The notes: generated by a model from the letters alone, not told the origin. 64,000 bases of DNA from Sweltsa coloradensis (GCA_024449915.1 JAMZAV010000441.1:310001-374000); one strand, 5' to 3'; shown: positions 1-12,424, counted from the first letter of the stretch. Translations and numbers: made by a program.

Positions 1-794
1 AGGCCTGTCTTCTGGGCATTTGTAACATGTCAGGTTCTTAGCACTGCATGCATCGCCTTGTGGTTTGCATTGCCACAGCGATAGCACATGCCTTTGGCAG
101 AATTTGCCTCTGTAGTAGGCCTAGGCCTAGAATCAAAATTTTTCTTAGGCTTCCCTTTGCTGCCTTGTACGATGTACCTTGGGTAGCCACGACCTTGTGT
201 ACTTGGCCGCCTGCCCCTGCATTTCCGCGTAAGACTTGGACATCTCGCTGCGAAGTCTCCGCTGCCGTAGCAATCTCAACTGCTCTCTGGAAGGGAATGG
301 CATCTCCCTCCGCCAGCAGCTTGGTTTGCAAAATCTTGTCCCAAACTCCTGCAATGAGTTGGTCTAGCAGATTCTCATCTAGGTCTGTGAACTCGCAATG
401 CTTACTGAGACTTCTGAGCTCCTGTAGGTACTCAAGTATAGTTTTTGTTCTCTAGCTGTAGACGCTTGCGAAATCTAAACCTTTGTGTACGTTTGCTAGG
501 CTTAGGGCTGTACCCACTTGTAAAACAGGTCCTTTGCCTCTGTGAACGACAGATCAGTGAGTGTCCTTTGGTGTAGCCAAGTTGCGTAGCACCACAAAGT
601 TTCGCTTCCAAGACAGAGAAAAACACATTCTTCTTCTTAGCTTCAGCCACATCGAAGGCGTCGAATGCAATTTCGATCCTTTCGACTTTAAACGTCCCAT
701 GGCTCTTCCCCGGGCCTAAACGGTCCGATCAAAAGGCAACTAGCCCACTTGCATTACCACGTGGTTGAGAAACGCTCGGACTAGTTTCAGGCAT
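1..794 (-). pseudogene. Gypsy-1 gag fragment (Ty3/Gypsy retrotransposon)
   Basis: This is a decayed gag gene cut by the left edge of the window. Gag forms the retrotransposon particle and binds its RNA. Read on the minus strand from an ATG at 792-794, scattered frames give gag-like stretches such as LLDQLIAGVWDKILQTKLLAE and AVEIATAAE, then a zinc knuckle CYRCGNANHKAMH near 56-94 and the start of a second cysteine motif (CYKC) near the edge. An in-frame stop lies about 21 codons after the ATG, and several frameshifts break the rest. The last cysteine of the first knuckle is out of frame. A TAGGCCTAGGCCTA stretch (115-131) sits just before the knuckles, as in the other two Gypsy elements of the window. 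Family assignment is firm, but the protein is not functional. Confidence 0.8.
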
Positions 795-834
795 TTTTAA
801 ACTGTAATGTAAATCTACCTCCCAAAATCCATAT

Positions 835-845
835 CTTCGTCGCCA
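835..845 (-). other. Probable primer binding site of Gypsy-1
   Basis: On the minus strand TGGCGACGAAG lies between the LTR-like block and the gag start. A TGG-starting tract just inside the 5' LTR is the usual position for pairing with a tRNA 3' CCA end. The tRNA species cannot be assigned here. Confidence 0.45.
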
Positions 846-855
846 GTTTTTTTTA

Positions 856-1077
856 TGTATGTATGGGGGTGTAGGTAAGGCTCGTAATAATGCATAGCCA
901 TGTTTATCTGGTAAGTTTTTAAAGCATCATTTATTATAAAACTTGTACTAAATCTACTACATGATTTTGTGCATGAGATTGTCAGAAGGAAGCGACGCCA
1001 TACTCTTTTATAAAAACCGCCTTGAAAATTGTGGGCGGGGCAAGTAAGCGGGAGGTTTGAACTTTGAATACACCACA
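856..1077 (-). repeat. Probable 5' LTR of Gypsy-1
   Basis: Read on the minus strand this block starts TGTGGTG, carries a TATA-like TTTTTATAAAAG near 1005-1016, and ends in CA repeats just before the primer binding site. Its partner LTR would lie outside the window, so the boundaries rest on position and TG...CA ends only. Confidence 0.5.
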
Positions 1078-1084
1078 ATAATAG

Positions 1085-1293
1085 CAATTTTTTGAGAAAT
1101 AATTTTTCAATTGCGCTAAAAAAAGTGTCAGTTCTTAGTTCAGAGATTTCAAAGGTCTTCAGAAAATTTCATCACAATTGGATTATCGGTTTAGCCGAAA
1201 TCGTGTTAACAGACAGACAAAAAGAAAACATTCGGATTTTTTTCTCCAGTGTAGTGAAATGGAATCTTCGCTTCGCTCGCTACGCTCATGCAA
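1085..1293 (-). mobile_element. Truncated Helitron-like copy E (5' end only)
   Basis: The right end reads, on the minus strand, TTGCATGAGCGTAGCGAGCG and then matches the 5' parts of the copies at 5062 and 45813 (ATTCCATTTCACTACACTGG and the following AAAATCCG block). The 3' hairpin-CTAG end is missing: the copy stops next to the Gypsy-1 LTR, so the retrotransposon probably inserted into it. Confidence 0.65.
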
Positions 1294-2153
1294 TTAATAA
1301 AAGGGAAAGATGCAAAGCAAAGCCCAAAATAATGTGGGCAACCCCAAAAATCATAACTTTATCATTGATTATTTTAGCCAAAAATAAAAAAACCCTTCCG
1401 AGTGTGGAAACCACTGGAAAACTATCGAGAAAATCGTTAGCCCCTTGAACTGGCAAACTCCCAAATTAGAGCATTGTATGCTAGCATTGAGCTTCTTCAA
1501 GGATTTCTTTGTGAAGCATGAACTATGCAACAATGATGGTAGGGGGTAATTTTTTTCATGTCAAATTTCTTAGGGAGGCTTACATACTTAAAAGTATATC
1601 ATCTTACTCTTTAGCAATGTATTCGTCTAGTTTCATGTTTATGTTAATAAATATAATAAATAAATGCTTTTCCTTCATGCTATCACCAGCACATCTCATT
1701 TTGGCATAACAAGAGCGATGGTATGTGAAAGTTTTTTTTAGTAGACCACCGCCAATCTAGTATTCTGACCTATGAGTTAATGAGTCAATGTTTGTATGTA
1801 ATATGATCAATGTGAATAAAGAAACTAAACTAAATTACAAAAAAAAAACCCCACCAAGTATTGTGAGTTACCTCCTTGCTTGTCATAATGGAACATAAAT
1901 GCGTGACATACAAAACGGGCATTTAAATTGAGGTGTTAACTAACAGTTTTCGAAAAACGTTTTGTATAAAACCTGAAACGCCCCACCTGATACACTGAAA
2001 CCTGCAAAATGCGGGTAAAAAAACAACGTTAACACACGCCAGGATTTGAAATTCGCGGTCAACAGGCACGCCAGCGCCACCGGGAGCGCTGACGAGCTTG
2101 TCTCCTCTCCACACAATAGAAAAGGGGCGGAGTTTCCTGTATTAGCGAAGCGA
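1294..2153. other. Non-coding stretch, no gene seen
   Basis: Only short unsupported frames occur. A poly-A run at about 1841-1850, preceded by AATAAA near 1816-1822, looks like the 3' end of an old retroposed transcript, but no coding part was recognised. Confidence 0.4.
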
Positions 2154-4045
2154 CTATCCGGAGAAAAAAAGGTCCGATGGAGCGCTAGTGGGGCAATCAG
2201 CTGTTTAGCAAGATGGCCGGGGAAAAGGGGATAGCTGCCGTCCACACGCTTTGGGTAACATTGCATGGACCCTAGCTTGAAACCTTTTTTCTGTTTAAAC
2301 GTCCAGTTACATAATAGAAAAATGATTCAGAACTATAGGTTAAATTTGGGTATAGTTAAAGTTTTTAAAAATAATGAAAATATGTAAAGAATAAGTGATT
2401 TCATATAGGGTACGTTCTTCCCCCGTACTGCATTTCAAATTACTAGCGCCTATGATTTGTTTGCCCTAAAACAAAGAGCATCAATTACTAATCCCAGAGT
2501 ATAAAATAACCTTGTAGTATAATATGCTAAAGCAAGCGTGGACTAGTAATTGACAAAATGTTAAGGGCCTAGAGTTTGTGATAAACTGAGGAGAACAGCG
2601 CGGAAAATTGACGGCCGCCTAGCTTGGCCTAGGGCCTAGGCCTACTGCTTGCCAGTTTCAACCTTTCACTAGGTGTCAAATGACTCGGCTAGAAGAAAAC
2701 TACCTTATAATTTTGTTACTAAAATATAAATTTAAAAAAAATAATTAACCAGACTGTATCCCAAACTATAAATTTATTTCAAAAAATTGGATAGGCTCCG
2801 TCAGCTGTGTTTTGTCTAGGCGTGCTCGGCGTGTTGATCTCGCATTTACAGCCAAGTCGCCTAGGGCCTAGCAGACGTGCAAACTCTGGCTTAAATAATA
2901 ATATTCTGGCCAGATTTAATTTCGTATGTAGGCCATCACACCCTTTCGAGTTTCTCATAATATTTAATGAAGAGCCTACACGAAGTAATAAACATGTAGG
3001 CCCTAGGCCTACTTTGACACCGCACCAAAGCAAATCTAGGCCTAAAAATCTCGCGTGAACGGCTGGAAAAGGGCATTTAAAAATGTGCAAAATGAAGAGC
3101 GATGTGAGGTTAAATCCTTTTTTCAAAACATCTGGTGTAATCTGCTTACATATAAACACAGACTTTAATCGGTAGTGTAACGGCAAGATAAAATAATGTC
3201 CCATATATATGCATCATTCAAGAACCTGTCAACATTCACTCCCGAGACCCAAAAGTCCAAGTTTAGATAATACCTTTCAGGTAGTTTTGTATGAGTAAAT
3301 GGTTGAAATGGATGGAAATCTATTTGGTTACTGTATTTATTGCTTTCTAATTGCAATTTGGTGAATTAAATATACAATCATAATATTTCTTAGTATTTTC
3401 GTAGACAGACGCCGATCACCATGCGTTTTCCTATCAGGTGGCGACCTATCCCCGATTCTCTAGTTCCCACTCGCGCGCCAGAAGCCATACTTTTTCCTTG
3501 TTTCCTCGGATTACAGTATTTGGTGTAAGTAGGTAGCAGATAGCAGGCTAGTGGCTAGTCGTTTGTGGCTAGCAGGTCAAAATCACATTGGAACGCACCC
3601 TCTCAGCAGCTGTTAGGTATCTAGTGGACCTGCTGGCCTACCGAGGAAACAAGGAACAGTATGGCTCTCTGGCGCGCGAGTGAGGAACTAGAGAACCGGG
3701 GATAGGTACGCCCACCTGATAGGAAAAACGCATGGTGAATCGCGTCAGTCTACGAAAAATACTAAGAAATATTATGATTGTATATTTAATTCATCAAAAT
3801 TGCAATTTAGAAAGCAATAAAATACAGTAACCAAAAAGATTTCCATCCATTTCAACCATTTACTCATACAAAACTACCTGAAAAAGGGATTATCTAAACT
3901 TGACTTTTGGGTCTCGGCAGTGAATGTTGAAGGTTCTTGAATGAAGCTATATTTGGGACATTATTTTACTAGCCGATTTCACTACCGATTAATGTCTGTG
4001 TTTATATGTAAGCAGATTACACCCGATGTTTGAAAATGGCTTTAA

Positions 4046-4669
4046 GGGGAATTCCTAGACCCAAATAGATTTCTAAAGAATGCAGTAAAGACGTCTGAAA
4101 AGTAAGTAGAATGAAGAGGGGCTTAATAAAAGAGCGGAAAATTTTTTTAAAAAAATTTTTTGACGGGACATACCTCAGAATCAACAATTTTATTCAAATT
4201 ACTGGAATCAGGTTGCTCAAGTTCAAAAAAAAATTTTTTAGCAGCGGTTTTTTGTATATTATTTCTACACTCCTTTATCTAAAACCTAAATAAAGTATTT
4301 TGGTTTTATATGATTTCAGGCTTTGCACGATTTTTTCCGTTAAAACGGTACAAAATTTAAAATTGTACCGGCAGGCGAAAAAAATTGTGCAACGCAAAAA
4401 ACCCATATAAATACAAAAATCCTTTTATTTAGGTTGTAGAAAAAGAAGTGTAGAAATAATATACAAAAAACCGCTGCTAAAAATTCAATTTTGAACTTGA
4501 GCAACTGATTCCAGTAATTTAAATACAATTGTTGATTCTGAGGTTATGTCAGTCAAAAAAATTTCAAAAAAATAATCCGCTCTTTTATTAAGCCTCTCTT
4601 ACATTCTATTTACTTTTTCCGACGTCTTTACTGCATTCTTAAGAAATCATATTTGGTCTAGGGATTCCC
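4046..4669. mobile_element. TTAA-flanked palindromic MITE in the FB1 right arm
   Basis: A near-complete palindrome centred at about 4358 (CGGTACAA...TTGTACCG). The outer ends are GGGGAATTCCTAGACC and GGTCTAGGGATTCCC, flanked by TTAA at 4042-4045 and 4670-4673. The matching place in the FB1 left arm (near 3101-3115) has a single TTAA and no insert, which fixes the boundaries. TTAA duplications are typical of piggyBac and Kolobok elements. No coding capacity. Confidence 0.85.
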
Positions 4670-5061
4670 TTAACCTCATATCGCCCTTCGTTTTGCACAT
4701 TTAAATGCCTTTGTCAGCCGTTCACGCGAGATTTTTAGGCCTAGATTTGCTTTGGTGCGGTGTAAAAAGTAGGCCTGGGGCCTACATGTTTATTATTTCG
4801 TGTAGGCTCTTCATTAAAAATATAATAAGCTCGAAAGGGTGTGATGGCCTACATACGTAATTAAGTCTGGCCAGAATATTATTATTTAATTAAGCCAGAG
4901 TTTTGCACGTTGCTAGGCCTGGGGCTGGGCCTAGGCGACTTGGCTGTAAATGCGACATCAACACGCCTAGACAACACAGCTGACGGAGCCTATCCAATTT
5001 ATTGAAATAAATGATAGTTTTGGGATACAGACTGGCTAATTATTTTTTTAAATTTATATTT

Positions 5062-5854
5062 TTGGATGAGCGTAGCGAGCGTAGCGAGCGAAGCGAAGAT
5101 TCCATTTCACTACACTGGAGAAAAAAATCCGGAATTTTTTTTTTTTTTTTTTTTTTTTCTTTTTTTTTTTCTTTTTGTATTTTTGTGTGTCTGTGAACAC
5201 GTTTCCCGGCTAAACCGATACTCCAATTAAGATGAAATTTTATGGAGGTCTATGAAATCTCTAAAACGAAAAAACTGCACGGGGGGAAAAATCGATCGAA
5301 AAATTTTTTCTCATGAAAATCGCAATTTACGATTTTTTTCGATTTTTAACAAAATTCTTCGATTTATAACACCTGCATGCTTTGTCCGATTGTAATAATT
5401 TTTCACACAACCTTTATTTTATGAATTGATATATTCGTGTGAATTTTGAGCGTTATCGAAGATAAATTTCTTTACAAAATCGCAATTTTTGGGAATTTTT
5501 TGATTTTCAAATTTCTTTGGCTTATAGCACCTACATGCTTTATCCGATCGTAATGATTTTTCACAGAACCTTAATTTCATGAATTTATATATTCGTGTGA
5601 AATCTGAGCGCAATCGAAAAATTATTTGTTATGAAAATCGAAATTTTACGATTTTTCTTTTTTAAATTACGAATAATTTTTTTTTTAAATGAAAGTTTAT
5701 TTTTTATTTTAATTTTAAAATTTAAATTTAAAAAAAAAACAACTAAGTAATGATTTTTTTCACAGTACAACAGAAAAATCCGCATAACACTTAACAACTC
5801 AATGCATCAATTACGGGTCATCCAACAACGCGGCGGGACTTAAGCGTTTCCTAG
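5062..5854 (+). mobile_element. Helitron/Helentron-like non-autonomous element, copy A
   Basis: The 5' end is TTGGATGAGCGTAGCGAGCG. Near the 3' end the complementary GGGTCATCCAA lies subterminally, followed by AACGC...GCGTT (a 5-bp stem) and terminal CCTAG before a T. Asymmetric inverted repeats plus a 3' hairpin and CTRR-type end are the hallmarks of Helitron2/Helentron elements. The FB1 left arm (around 2714-2735) gives the empty site ATATTTTAGTAAC, so the insertion is precise with no large duplication. The interior has a long T tract (about 5128-5170) and about three diverged units of 160-175 bp sharing CACCTACATGCTTTATCCGA. No Rep or helicase ORF. Confidence 0.75.
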
Positions 5855-6380
5855 TAGTAACAAAATTATTAGTTTCTTCTAGCCGAGTCATTTGACACCT
5901 AGGGATGGTTGAAACTGGCAAGCAGTAGGCGCCTAGGCCCTATAGGCCCAAACCCAGGCGGCCGTCAATTTTCCGCGCTGTTCTCTCAGTTTAACACAGC
6001 TCTAGGCCATTAACATTTTGTCAAATCACTAGTCCACGCATGCTTTAGCATATTATACTACAAGGTTATTTTATACTCTGAGATTAGTTAATTTGATGCT
6101 CTTTGTTTTAGGGCAAACAATCATAGGGGCTAGTAATTTTAAATGCAGTACGTGGGAAGAACGTACCCCATATGAAATCACTTATTCTTTACAGATTTTC
6201 ATTATGTTTAAACTTTAAATATACCACAAGATATCAACCATAGTTCTGAATCATTTTTTATTATGTAACTGGACGTTTCAACAGAAAAAGTAGGTTTCAA
6301 GCTTGGGTCCATGCCCAAAGTTTTGCCAAGCGTGTGGACGGGCAGCTATCCCCTTTTACCCAGCCATCTTGCTAAAAAAG

Positions 6381-9142
6381 TAGAGATGGGCGATGTAAGA
6401 TCGATTATCGTAAAAATCGATTATATTTCCGTCCTCCGATTCGATTTTAATCGATTATTCTAAAACTCGAGCATCGAGTGAACGATTTTTTCAGAGGGCG
6501 ATTTTGACGATTTTTAACCTTGTTTTAACCTAGAAATTCGAATGGGATTTATAACTAACATGGGTATTTTTACATATTTTACAGACTTTGTAGGCCCTAC
6601 GTACCGGTAGGCCTACTTTTTACATTTATTTCCTTGCTTTATCTACGTGTTTACGTGTTTGATACAATTTCTGTTTGTAAAGATAACAATCATTTAGCAT
6701 AGGCCTAGGCCAATGTAAATAAAAAATATTAGAATCAAATTATTATAGGCCTAAATGATTTAATTCTTAGGCTTAGGCACTACAGTAAAGTTAATTTTTT
6801 AATGTAGGCCTAGGCCTACATTTAGATTTTAGAGTAGAGGCAATGAGGCATATGGGGGACTAATTAGCGGCCTAGGCTAGGGTAGGCCTAGCCGCCTAGC
6901 TACATGAACCCGATTGAACCGTGATCTGGCAGACCAAAGACAAGACAAAACATAATTAAAATACGAGTTAGTAGTCACATAACCTAACATTTTAGCGTGT
7001 CTAAGAAAATAACGAATCGATTCAATAATCGATGTTTTTTTGCCCGATGCATCGATTAATCGATTTGAAAGTAACTGAAAAGAATCGATTCACTGAATCG
7101 ATTATTAGCATTCGCCATCGCAGACAAGCGATACGCCCCTAGCGGCCGCCCGTGTCCCTAGAGCCCTTGGGTTTAGCTGCTACGGCCGGTCACCGGTTAG
7201 CGCGTGTTTCAATGGAGATTCAATGGAGACGAAAAAGTATAAACGCGTCAAATAAAACGTCGTGAAATAAGCCCCAATGTACTTGTTGAACGGAACTTGG
7301 TAGAACCTTATTCGTCAATACATTTCTTAATCAGAAACACACAACATAAAGCATATAAATGTTTGGTAATACCGTAAAATATTGCAGAAATCAAAGAACA
7401 AAATATATGCTCAATATTGGGAAATCATAGTTCAAACATTACATCAGTCGTGTAAAAACTTATCCAAGCTAGTGTGTTATTGCTAGTTACAGTCATCATA
7501 TGTGTAACGGTAATCAACTTCTATAAGTATAGACATAATAATTTCAACTTTGATACTTTACAACCCGAACTATAATAGAGAAATTTGGCGATTCTTCAAC
7601 TCGTATGCCTGTTTTAGGATTTCGTTTTTGTTCATGTTTATGTGTTCACACCATGCAATAGTAACTATGGTAACAAATAATAAGCATTATTGAAATAAAA
7701 ATTACGATGGCCTTCTAGCGTGAAGGTCTATTCCCAGTCATAGTCTAGTCTATGTAGTACATGTTTTGTATTGACAGTTAAAGTTTATTATTTTTCACGC
7801 ATGACGCTAGAGAATCGTTTTTACGAAATGGGCTAATGCTAATGTTATGTTTTGACAATGTGATCTTGGCCTTAATTCACAAACAATTATATAATAAATA
7901 TTATCAATCGTAAAACAAAAGCAAACAATAAAACACGAACGGTGCACACGTGCGAGCAACACGAAAGTGAATTTGAGATAATATGGTTTCAGTCTTATCG
8001 AAAATGACGAATGGACCAATACACAAATAAAATGTCTTGAACAAGATCAGACCTAGGCCATGGACTTTTAATAATTAGCGTTATTGAAATATAGCACAGC
8101 AAGCAAGTAACTCTACAGTTAGGATGTTGTCATTAAGTATAGAACATTCTTAATGATGTTATAGCCTTTAGTCATCTACTGAAATGTATTATATTTATTT
8201 ACATGTGAGTAAGAGTATAAAACGTAAGGGAAGGATTATCTGAGGATCTGCTTTACTATTGTCTTATTTGTTTATTTCAATCGTGTATCTCAGCTCGCAA
8301 TATAATTTTATGTTTTTTTCAAAATTAAAAAGGCCTACGTAACAGAGATACTGTATTTTCATATACAAGGCAAACTGCGTTGTATGCAATTCGATGCTGC
8401 TGATTGAACTGTTCTGGTTTATTTAAATAAGTTAGATAGATATAACGAGCCCTTGATGACAAATGGCTGCAGAAACAGCACTGTTTTGTAGGCATGGTTC
8501 AACTATCTAGTTATTTTTGAAAGACTGTTCCGTGATTACTGTTTCCAAAATATGTGATAATATTTTATGGTCTCTGCTGTGCCGTTTTAGGCAAAGGGTT
8601 TTAGCTTCTGGAATTAACTAACTAGCAATATAGTTATTAGGGAATAGAAAACATTGAAGCAACTATTGCATTGGTTTTTATTGGTTGGTAAAGGAATTTG
8701 GCATTTAGTGTTAGTTTATTAGAACAAAATTATGCACAGACTACCGATACTGGAATGAAACCCTTTAATTAATACACTGAGACGTACTAGCAATGAAAAG
8801 CAATAGTAACTCGTTTTTACCCCAGGTCATATGTTCTTGAAGCTGAGAGTTTGCGAGCTGACTATAAATAAGGATTAAATAACGCACGTTTAAAAATATA
8901 TTTCTCTGACCAGTGTTGACAATGCGTTGCCCCTATGCATGGTTAGGCTTTCTTCTTTACCACTAAATTGAAATAACTAACAGAATCGTCATATTTCGCG
9001 GTGGTACAGTACAGAATCTAGGCCTGCTTGAAGGAGGTGAGCCTATACCTCCTCTAGGGGTGAACCCAAGGCGGCCGCCATCTTTGAAACTGACGTCACG
9101 CGCAGACGACCTTGAGATGGCGAATAGAGTTGCCCATCTCTA
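6381..9142. mobile_element. hAT-1, non-autonomous hAT-like element in the FB1 right arm
   Basis: Ends are TAGAGATGGGCGAT and GTTGCCCATCTCTA. The right 8-bp flank is CTAAACAG (9143-9150); the left flank CTAAAAAAG (6372-6380) is a slightly altered copy. The FB1 left arm shows the uninterrupted TTGCTAAACAGCTG (complement near 2202-2215). The first 0.75 kb contains many ATCGATTA-type motifs near both 6400-6480 and 7015-7110, like subterminal transposase-binding clusters. No transposase was recognised in the 2.76 kb. Confidence 0.8.
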
Positions 9143-9195
9143 CTAAACAGCTGATTGCTCACTAGCGCTCCATCGGACCTTTTTTCTCCGGATAG

Positions 9196-9466
9196 CCTAG
9201 CTAGAGCTTTCATACGTCTAATATAATAATGTCACTTCCACAAACTGTATTTATCTTCTTACCTAGGCCTAGCCCTACTACTCTACGATATTGTACATAT
9301 ATTTCCTGTCGCTCGAATAATAATAATAATAATTATAATAGGCCTAGGCTTACACTTGTTAATATTCTCAACTCTGAGGTAAGTTAGCCCTACCAGATAA
9401 AACTTTTAGTAGGGCCCTAGGGCCTAGGCCTAGGCCTAAGGGCTAGTTACCTACAATACGATTTAA
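9196..9466. other. TAGGCC-rich spacer
   Basis: No gene. It holds an (AAT)n tract near 9318-9338 and tandem TAGGCC at 9410-9440. Confidence 0.4.
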
Positions 9467-9591
9467 GGGGAAAAGTATAGGTTACGGGGGGTGGGGCGCA
9501 AAGCGCGTATGTTTTAATAATAATAATAATAATAATAACATTGTAAAACATACGCGCTTTGCTACCCCGCCCCCTAGCCTATGCTTTTCCC
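9467..9591. repeat. Small hairpin MITE-like element with (TAA)n loop
   Basis: GGGGAAAAGTATAGG at the left end and CCTATGCTTTTCCC at the right end are complementary, and pairing continues inward to CATACGCGCTTTGC on each side of an (ATA)n tract near 9513-9538. It would fold into a hairpin with stems of about 48 bp. No clear target duplication. Confidence 0.6.
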
Positions 9592-9601
9592 ACTTGACTA
9601 A

Positions 9602-10055
9602 AGGCCGATGCACAATTGCCCGGTAACGAAAACGGGAACGAGAACGAGAACGGGAAGACGCTAACGATAAGGGCTTCGATGCACAACAGCCCGGCGTGAA
9701 GCAAGCCGACGGGAACAAATCAAATAATAAGTGTGTTAATTACATTTTGTTATTTTGTTATTCCGCGCATGTTTATTTAATTTATTTCGCATATTACTCG
9801 CGTATAAACCATCAATCAGCTGATAAAATAGTTTAAGGACGTGCACATCTTGATTCTGATTGGTTCCGGTAAGGTACTGGACGGGAACGTTACGGAAAGT
9901 TAAAACTTGATGATGTTCCCGTTGTCGTTGCCGGGATACGGGAACGACCGGCAACGGGAAGCTTTATTGTGCATCGTGTCGTAAGTAAACGTGTGATTCA
10001 ACTTTCTTCCCGTTCTCGTTCCCGTTCCCGTTGCCGGGCAATTGTGCATCGGCCT
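9602..10055. mobile_element. PIF/Harbinger-like MITE
   Basis: Terminal inverted repeats AGGCCGATGCACAATTGCCC and its complement are flanked by TAA on both sides (9599-9601, 10056-10058), the 3-bp duplication expected of Harbinger elements. Inside, GGGAACG-type motifs are repeated on both strands near each end and again around 9880-9960. No transposase. Confidence 0.75.
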
Positions 10056-10460
10056 TAACACTAACCGAAAGAGTAGGCCTAGGCTAGGCCCGGCCTAGCT
10101 ACCCAACTGGTAGGCCTAGGCCCTAGGCTCGTCGTAGTCTACCTTACGGGCCTAGGCCTAGTAGCGTAGGCTTTGTGTATTTAATATCGACCTAGGGCTA
10201 GGCCTAGGCCATAGAGGCCATGGTCCACTTTTGAGTTTGAAGTGTTGAAACTTTCAAATTGAAACTTTCAAGGGTAGCTAGGCCTACATTGAAATATTTC
10301 AAGAAATTATGAAACATTTGCAGTGGCGTGGCGAACATACCAAATCGGAGCCCAGGCACCGATACCAAAAGGGGTGGGTGGGTGGTCCCCCAGGGACCCA
10401 CCCACCCCTTACTTTTTAATGAAACATAATATTTTATATACTTTGTATGACTATTGTTAT

Positions 10461-10893
10461 AATTGTGTGGCTCGTTGGTCTTGTGGTTAGCGTATCTGCT
10501 TCCAATGCAGAAGGTCCAGGGTTCGATTCCCGTCAAAGTCAGAAGTTTTTAAACTTCTGATTTGGACTTAAGTCCATCAGTTCTTGTCTTAGGAGTTTGT
10601 AAACGGTGACTTTGGAGCCGTCCTAGCAACGAAGCACATAATAAATTTCAGAGTTGTTCTGAATCGGCCTTGTTGATTCTGGCGTTGATTCGCGGGTGTT
10701 CGCACTGTCCATACCACTGATTGCTATATTTCCTATTAAACATATCGATCTTTGGTTGGTTATCGCTCACTCGTCGATTGCGTCGGAGCCTGCAGGGTTG
10801 GCTTGGTCGCTTTGATTTAAAGTCCCCCACTGAAAATCAGTTATATAACTGAGTGGGTAGACTCTAAATAAAATTTATTTATTATTATTTATT
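10461..10893 (+). repeat. tRNA-derived SINE inside hAT-2
   Basis: The head resembles a tRNA: TTGGTCTTGTGGTTAGCG in A-box position, a 5-bp anticodon stem TCTGC/GCAGA with loop TTCCAAT, and a canonical B box GGTTCGATTCC at 10520-10530. The acceptor stem does not pair, so it is not a functional tRNA. A tRNA-unrelated body of about 330 bp follows and ends in AATAAAATTTATTTATTATT. These features fit a Pol III SINE in plus orientation. Confidence 0.6.
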
Positions 10894-12424
10894 TAATCAC
10901 ACCTACTGAATTGTATGGCTACAGCTCTTTACTTACCTTAGAGTGTTACTGGACTGTTGTAAAAGTTTGTCATGAATCATGATTTTTTAGTAAGAGTGCA
11001 GACAACATGCATGATGGATATTCATCCAGTAGTTCTCAACTCAACTAATAACAGGTAGCAATTCAACAATTCTGCTAAATGAATAGACACGTTCGTTATA
11101 CTATAACTTATTTCATTTGATCGAATAGATTGATTTGAGGAATTTAAAAATAAAATACAGCTGGTGGCATGGAGGAAGTCTAGAACATTTTCGAGTTTTC
11201 TGTTTTATTTTTTAAATCACCGTCTTATGATATGAAGCAGGATTATCGACGTCGTGAATACAATAAGAAGAACATTCTTGGACCTATTTGAATTGAAGTA
11301 TTTCCAGTACAATTTCTAGATAAAAATGCATTGATTTCAATGAAATCGAGACAGTAAGTTTGTCCGTAAAAGAATAAAATTGTATCTTTTCTCTTCAAAT
11401 ATTACAAACAGTGTTTCTTCAAAACTCACAGAATTGTACCAAATAACCTTAAATAATCATTTTCCCGGGGGAAAGCCCACGGAGCCCCTAGTTTTCATTA
11501 TTATGCGTTTCAGTAGTTTTCCTAAATCCCAAATAATGGCTCTGCCAATAAACGGAAAACGAACAAAATAACCAAATTGATTTCCAAAATGCACAGATTA
11601 TTAACGATCTAGGACATACAATTTCTTTTCAAATGGGAAGGCCCCCGGATTCCTCTTGTAGGTACTAAATTCTTCATTGATTACTTTCATAATGTGTATT
11701 TTTTCCAATTTCTGGGCCCCTATTCAGTAACTTCACGGGTTCAACTCTGTCACGGGACCGACTCGGTAGTAACAGTAATCGTTCCGGTTGTTGTTGGTCG
11801 AGGTCGAAAGGTATGATTTACATGGCCGTGGACGGCCAAATGTGAACAAATGATTCGCAGTCAGTTGTCAAATATTCAAAATGACATAGATGTGTGTATA
11901 ATTTCCAATCGGGGAGAAATTGGATTTAAATTGTATAATTTCATGAAAAAAGGGAACGCACGGGACTTTTAGGGGTAGGCCCTTACTAAAGGTAGGTTTT
12001 CTTTGAGCATACTATTGTTATTCGTTTGAGAAAGTTAAAAATCTGGTTGTGTTTACGTGTAGGCCAAGGCTTATCATCCACCATTTTATACAAAATATAG
12101 CCGAGTCGGACTCGGTTGTCACGGATTATATCGCAACGATAGGGTCGATCACTTACAACCGAGTCGATTACGGTAGAAAACGCCTGGGTCCAACTCCGTC
12201 AGAGTTATAGAATCGCAGTCCTGGCTATGAAGCTACGAGGAGGCGAAGAGGAATAACACACCTTTGGCTTTATGAGTTCATCAATTAAAACATAAGCGCA
12301 ATCTGTTCAGCTATTCGGCTGATTTTTATAGTTCACATTATTTAGCACACACACGCACAGAGTCACAGGATAAGCGCCGTTTATCTTGAATAGTAATCCT
12401 CATTCGCTTTGCTTACTCGTCTAA

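Larger units (their letters stand above)
2157..9192. mobile_element. FB1, foldback element with about 1.36 kb inverted arms
   Basis: The left arm (2157-3509) and right arm (3641-9192) are inverted copies around a spacer of about 130 bp at 3510-3640. Outer ends are TCCGGAGAAAAAAAGG and its complement, each flanked by TA, which suggests a TA target duplication. The right arm is longer only because it carries three later insertions (4046-4669, 5062-5854, 6381-9142). Removing them gives two arms of similar length. Matching blocks include 3200-3509 with 3641-3960, 2740-3060 with 4690-5060, 2580-2700 with 5870-5995 and 2154-2300 with 6290-6380 plus 9143-9195. No transposase is seen. The superfamily is unknown; TA flanks would allow Tc1/mariner, but palindromic symmetry makes this weak. 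Confidence 0.8.

Noticed and set aside
48..455. 135-codon plus-strand frame
   Set aside because: Antisense shadow of the Gypsy-1 gag fragment.
1092..1448. 118-codon plus-strand frame as a gene
   Set aside because: The first half is a truncated Helitron-like copy and the second half is unrelated flanking DNA, so the frame joins two sequences by chance.
2779..3204. 141-codon minus-strand frame
   Set aside because: It lies wholly in the FB1 left arm. The same sequence in the right arm is not open, and no domain is recognisable.
10461..10535. Functional tRNA gene
   Set aside because: Anticodon arm and B box look good, but the acceptor stem does not pair and a SINE body follows.
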